Part shown: one piece after another, positions 60,001-62,613 of the stretch
How the letters are laid out: the number at the start of each line of letters is the position of its first letter
Position numbering within the stretch: position 1 is the first letter of the stretch
Source: CAZJVD01 sp964549505
GTDB taxonomy: Bacteria > Bdellovibrionota > UBA1018 > CAZJVD01
Direction of reading: 5' to 3'
Length of the DNA: 62,613 nt
Assembly (NCBI GenBank): GCA_964549505.1
Contig: CAZJVD010000016.1
Span: 1-62,613, forward strand
Translations under genes and position numbers: made by a program
The notes under the pieces: model-generated
Told to the model about the DNA's origin: nothing
Database searches by the model: none
The model's input: only the letters and a program-made list of their open reading frames with translations

Positions 60001-61134
60001 GTGTCGGGGATTTTCGAAGACTCACTTGCATCATTTTTAGCTCCGGTTCGAGTATATCTCGAAGATGAGAGTGTGAGCGAAATCCTGATCAACGGTCCCG
60101 AAGAGATTTTTGTCGAACGTGCCGGTCGCCTCGAAAAAACGGATGCAAAGTTTCTGAACGAACAAGCTCTTCAAGCAGCGGTTCGCAATATCGCGCAGTT
60201 TGTCGGTCGTCGCGTCGATGCCGAAAATCCGAGACTCGATGCCCGTCTTCCGAACGGAAGTCGGATTCATGCCGTGCTACCTCCGGCCTCAAGAAAGGGA
60301 ACGGCCCTTTCTATTCGTAAGTTTAACAAAGGAACGTTTAACTTTAGCGATCTGATCAAACGCGGAAGCATCACAAAGGATGCGGCACGCTTTTTAGATA
60401 TCTGCGTTTTTCTCGCAAAAAATGTGATCGTGTCCGGTGGAACGGGTTCTGGAAAAACGAGTTTTCTCAATGTTCTCGGCGCGCGGGTTCCGGGTAACCA
60501 AAGACTTCTGATTATCGAAGACGCTTCGGAATTGAGGATCAAAACAGAACACACCGTAAGTTTCGAAACCAGGCCACCGAATGAAGTGGGTAAGGGCGAA
60601 GTGACGATTCGTGATCTCGTCAAATCAGCGCTGCGGTTACGGCCCGATCGGATTATTGTCGGCGAAGTTCGCGGTGACGAAGCACTTGATCTCATTATAG
60701 CGATGAACACAGGCCATGGTGGATCGATGGGAACGGTGCATGCGAATTCGCCCGTCGACGCGCTCGTGCGTCTTGAAACCCTAGCAATGATGGGTGATTC
60801 AAAAATTCCGACCGTGGCTCTCCGGCGCCAGATATCCTCGGCGATTCACATCGTGGTTCAGATCGCTCGCCTTCATGACGGAACACGTAAGATCACGCAT
60901 ATCTCGGAGGTTGCCCCTGATACGGATGACAGAGGCAGGTACCAAACCCATGATCTCTTTGTGTTTGTGCAACGTGGGCGAGGGGAAAAGGGAGCTGTTG
61001 TCGGGGAGTTGATCCCGACGGGGAATCTTCCAAGTTTCATGACCGAGATCGAAGTGAATCAGATACCGTTCGGACGCGATCGATTCCAGGCACCTGCGTG
61101 GTATACTGAGATACAGAAAAAGAAAGCAGCTTAG
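60001..61134 (+). CDS. CpaF/TadA-type secretion ATPase
   Basis: A 377-residue ATPase of the type II/IV secretion superfamily (CpaF/TadA branch), which powers tight-adherence pili and related machines. The start is GTG at 60001. Walker A is GGTGSGKT (about 146-153), followed by the Asp box (IIEDASEL), Walker B-like RPDRIIVGEVRG and the His box (MNTGHGGSMGTVHAN). An N-terminal region (INGPEEIFVERAGRLEKTD) matches the family. No other Tad pilus gene is in the window, and it is followed after 3 nt by sthA, an odd partner. Confidence 0.92.
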   Translation: MSGIFEDSLASFLAPVRVYLEDESVSEILINGPEEIFVERAGRLEKTDAKFLNEQALQAAVRNIAQFVGRRVDAENPRLDARLPNGSRIHAVLPPASRKGTALSIRKFNKGTFNFSDLIKRGSITKDAARFLDICVFLAKNVIVSGGTGSGKTSFLNVLGARVPGNQRLLIIEDASELRIKTEHTVSFETRPPNEVGKGEVTIRDLVKSALRLRPDRIIVGEVRGDEALDLIIAMNTGHGGSMGTVHANSPVDALVRLETLAMMGDSKIPTVALRRQISSAIHIVVQIARLHDGTRKITHISEVAPDTDDRGRYQTHDLFVFVQRGRGEKGAVVGELIPTGNLPSFMTEIEVNQIPFGRDRFQAPAWYTEIQKKKAA

Positions 61135-61137
61135 GTC

Positions 61138-62613
61138 ATGTCATCACAAACAAACGGCGGTACCAGTCACTGGGATTTAGTCGTTATCGGATCGGGGCCG
61201 GCGGGAACGCGCGCGGCGATTCAGGCCGCGAAGTCCGGGAAACGCGTCGTCGTCGTCGAAGCTTACTCAAAACTCGGTGGCGGTTGTGTTCATCTCGGAA
61301 CGCTTCCTTCAAAATCTTTTCGTGAGTCGGTCTATCGCTGGTCATTGGGATCTCAGGGGCAGCTCGGTCAAGTTCTCAATCCCGGCGAACGGAAACTCAA
61401 AAAAGACACGTTCTTTTCAAAAAGCGGTGTCGTTCTTCCCGACATGGCCCGCCTGCTCCAGCGCACGGCTCGTGTGATTCAGAAAGAAACTGAGATCGTG
61501 ACGAACCAGTACGCTCGTAATGACGTGACGGTTCTCCATGGGTGTGCGCGTTTTGTTTCGAGTACGGAAGTCGAAGTGCGCACAGAAAAAGAGACAGTGC
61601 GCTTGAAGAGCGATCGCTTTGTGATTGCGACAGGCGCTGGTCCGATCGCACCCTCCAATGTTCCTGTCGACGGCGAACGTGTCTTTGATAGCGATACGAT
61701 TCTTTCCTTGAAACAGACTCCTGAGCGTCTGGTCGTTCTCGGTGCGGGCGTGATTGGTTGCGAGTACGCGAGTATGTTTTCAATGGCCGGTACGAAGGTC
61801 ACTCTCATCGATCGCCGCGATCGTATTCTGGCTTCTGTTGATCGCGAAATCGTGGACCATCTTGTCGAACGTTTTGAAGACTTCAACATGGATATTATTC
61901 TCAAGTGCGAAACGCAGCAGATCGTCGTTGAGAAGAAACCCGACGGCGTTGTTCTCAAGCTTCCGACAGGACAGACGCTGGAGGCCGACGGTGTGCTCGT
62001 GGCGTTGGGGCGCGCTGGAAAAGTGGAAGGCTTAGGTCTAAAAGAAGTCGGTGTTGTACACGATGATCGCGGCACGATCAAAGTGGACAAGGAGTTTCAA
62101 ACAACCGTCCCAGGTATTTTTGCCTGTGGCGACGTGGTCGGGTCGCCTGCACTGGCGGCAACGAGCATGGAGCAGGGGCGCATCGCGAGTATCTCTGCCT
62201 TTCGCGAATCATATGTCGGAAAGCATTCCTTTCCCGAGATCTACCCGGTCGGCGTGTATACGATTCCGGAGATTTCGACCGTGGGATTGACCGAAGAAGA
62301 AGTCAAAGCCAAAGGTATCGAGTACGTCATTGGGCGCGGCCGCTACAAAGAAGTCGCGCGCGGACAGATCGTCGGCGATCCGTGGGGGCTTTTGAAACTG
62401 GTGGTCGAAAAGAAAACGCTCAAACTTCTCGGCGTTCACATCATCGGTGACAATGCCGCCGAGCTCGTCCATATCGGTCAGGCTGTTATGACGTTGGGTG
62501 GAAACGTCGAATATTTTATTAAGAATGTTTTCAACTATCCAACGCATGCGGAGGCGTACAAGTCGGCAGCGTTTCATGCTGTGAATCAGATTCACGGTCG
62601 TACGAAGAGTCTT
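61138..62613 (+). CDS. sthA: Soluble pyridine nucleotide transhydrogenase (3' end outside window)
   Basis: 492 codons are open to the end of the window with no stop, so the gene is incomplete at its 3' end, although the homologous region is nearly finished. It is a flavoprotein of the disulfide-reductase fold: FAD site VIGSGPAGTRAA, then GGGCVHLGTLPSKS. Here only the first cysteine of the redox pair is present and Thr occupies the second position, as in SthA rather than lipoamide dehydrogenase. The NAD(P) site is VLGAGVIGCEYA, and IFACGDVVG and YPTHAEAY follow. SthA equilibrates NADH and NADPH. The ATG lies 3 nt after the CpaF stop. Confidence 0.88.
   Translation, partial: MSSQTNGGTSHWDLVVIGSGPAGTRAAIQAAKSGKRVVVVEAYSKLGGGCVHLGTLPSKSFRESVYRWSLGSQGQLGQVLNPGERKLKKDTFFSKSGVVLPDMARLLQRTARVIQKETEIVTNQYARNDVTVLHGCARFVSSTEVEVRTEKETVRLKSDRFVIATGAGPIAPSNVPVDGERVFDSDTILSLKQTPERLVVLGAGVIGCEYASMFSMAGTKVTLIDRRDRILASVDREIVDHLVERFEDFNMDIILKCETQQIVVEKKPDGVVLKLPTGQTLEADGVLVALGRAGKVEGLGLKEVGVVHDDRGTIKVDKEFQTTVPGIFACGDVVGSPALAATSMEQGRIASISAFRESYVGKHSFPEIYPVGVYTIPEISTVGLTEEEVKAKGIEYVIGRGRYKEVARGQIVGDPWGLLKLVVEKKTLKLLGVHIIGDNAAELVHIGQAVMTLGGNVEYFIKNVFNYPTHAEAYKSAAFHAVNQIHGRTKSL

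Noticed and set aside
1..62613. CRISPR array, insertion sequence, prophage or integrase
   Set aside because: No regularly spaced direct repeats, transposase, recombinase or phage structural gene is seen. The tandem repeat at 17390 is three units with no spacers.

Overview
The window looks like chromosomal DNA of a free-living, aerobic, diderm (Gram-negative) bacterium of moderately high GC. The outer membrane is implied by lptE, an mlaF-type ATPase, a beta-barrel protein and many lipobox-bearing proteins. The density of unrecognised secreted proteins, MutL with an endonuclease motif, class I NrdAB, XdhABC, a Tad/CpaF-type ATPase and SthA would suit a Bdellovibrionota/Oligoflexia-like or other deltaproteobacterial lineage. 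That placement is inference from gene content, not phylogeny. I see no rRNA, tRNA, CRISPR array, insertion sequence or prophage.

Layout. 0-5 kb: minus-strand housekeeping genes (DUF503, ilvE, ppsR, miaA, mutL). 5-16 kb: a large secreted protein, then a CoA/amino-group metabolic block: thiolase, class III aminotransferase, a C45/AAT-like Ntn-hydrolase coupled to a 1104-residue fusion (aminotransferase + GNAT + degenerate aminotransferase), and a two-subunit CoA-transferase. 16-22.5 kb: secreted or exported proteins (an NPP-type phosphodiesterase, a trypsin-like lipoprotein, a candidate papain-fold protein) and a hotdog thioesterase. 22.5-26 kb: nrdB and nrdA, preceded by a 0.47-kb intergenic gap. 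26.5-30.7 kb: the leuS-lptE-holA operon. 30.7-35.2 kb: dciA-like gene, tail-anchored protein, mlaF-like ATPase, alr, nadB. 35.3-40 kb: secreted protein, ferredoxin, orphan solute-binding protein, metallophosphoesterase, VWA-like lipoprotein. 40-46 kb: a plus-strand envelope block (coiled-coil/TPR-like membrane protein, FecR-like protein, beta-barrel, 708-residue exported protein, PF10023-like metallopeptidase). 46-51 kb: the xdhABC operon. 51-59 kb: exported proteins and lipoproteins, PIN-PhoH ATPase, an inactivated EEP-fold protein. 59-62.6 kb: cupredoxin, CpaF-type ATPase, and sthA running off the end.

Genome-style features. Gene packing is extreme. All nine convergent gene pairs are separated by at most 21 nt or overlap (56 and 133 nt). 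Many first-of-operon genes have a promoter-like -10 element (often an extended TGCTA form) only 4-12 nt before the start codon and no Shine-Dalgarno sequence, which suggests leaderless mRNAs. The most novel candidates are the tripartite aminotransferase/GNAT/pseudo-aminotransferase protein with its coupled Ntn-hydrolase, the EEP pseudo-enzyme, and the 40-45 kb envelope operon.
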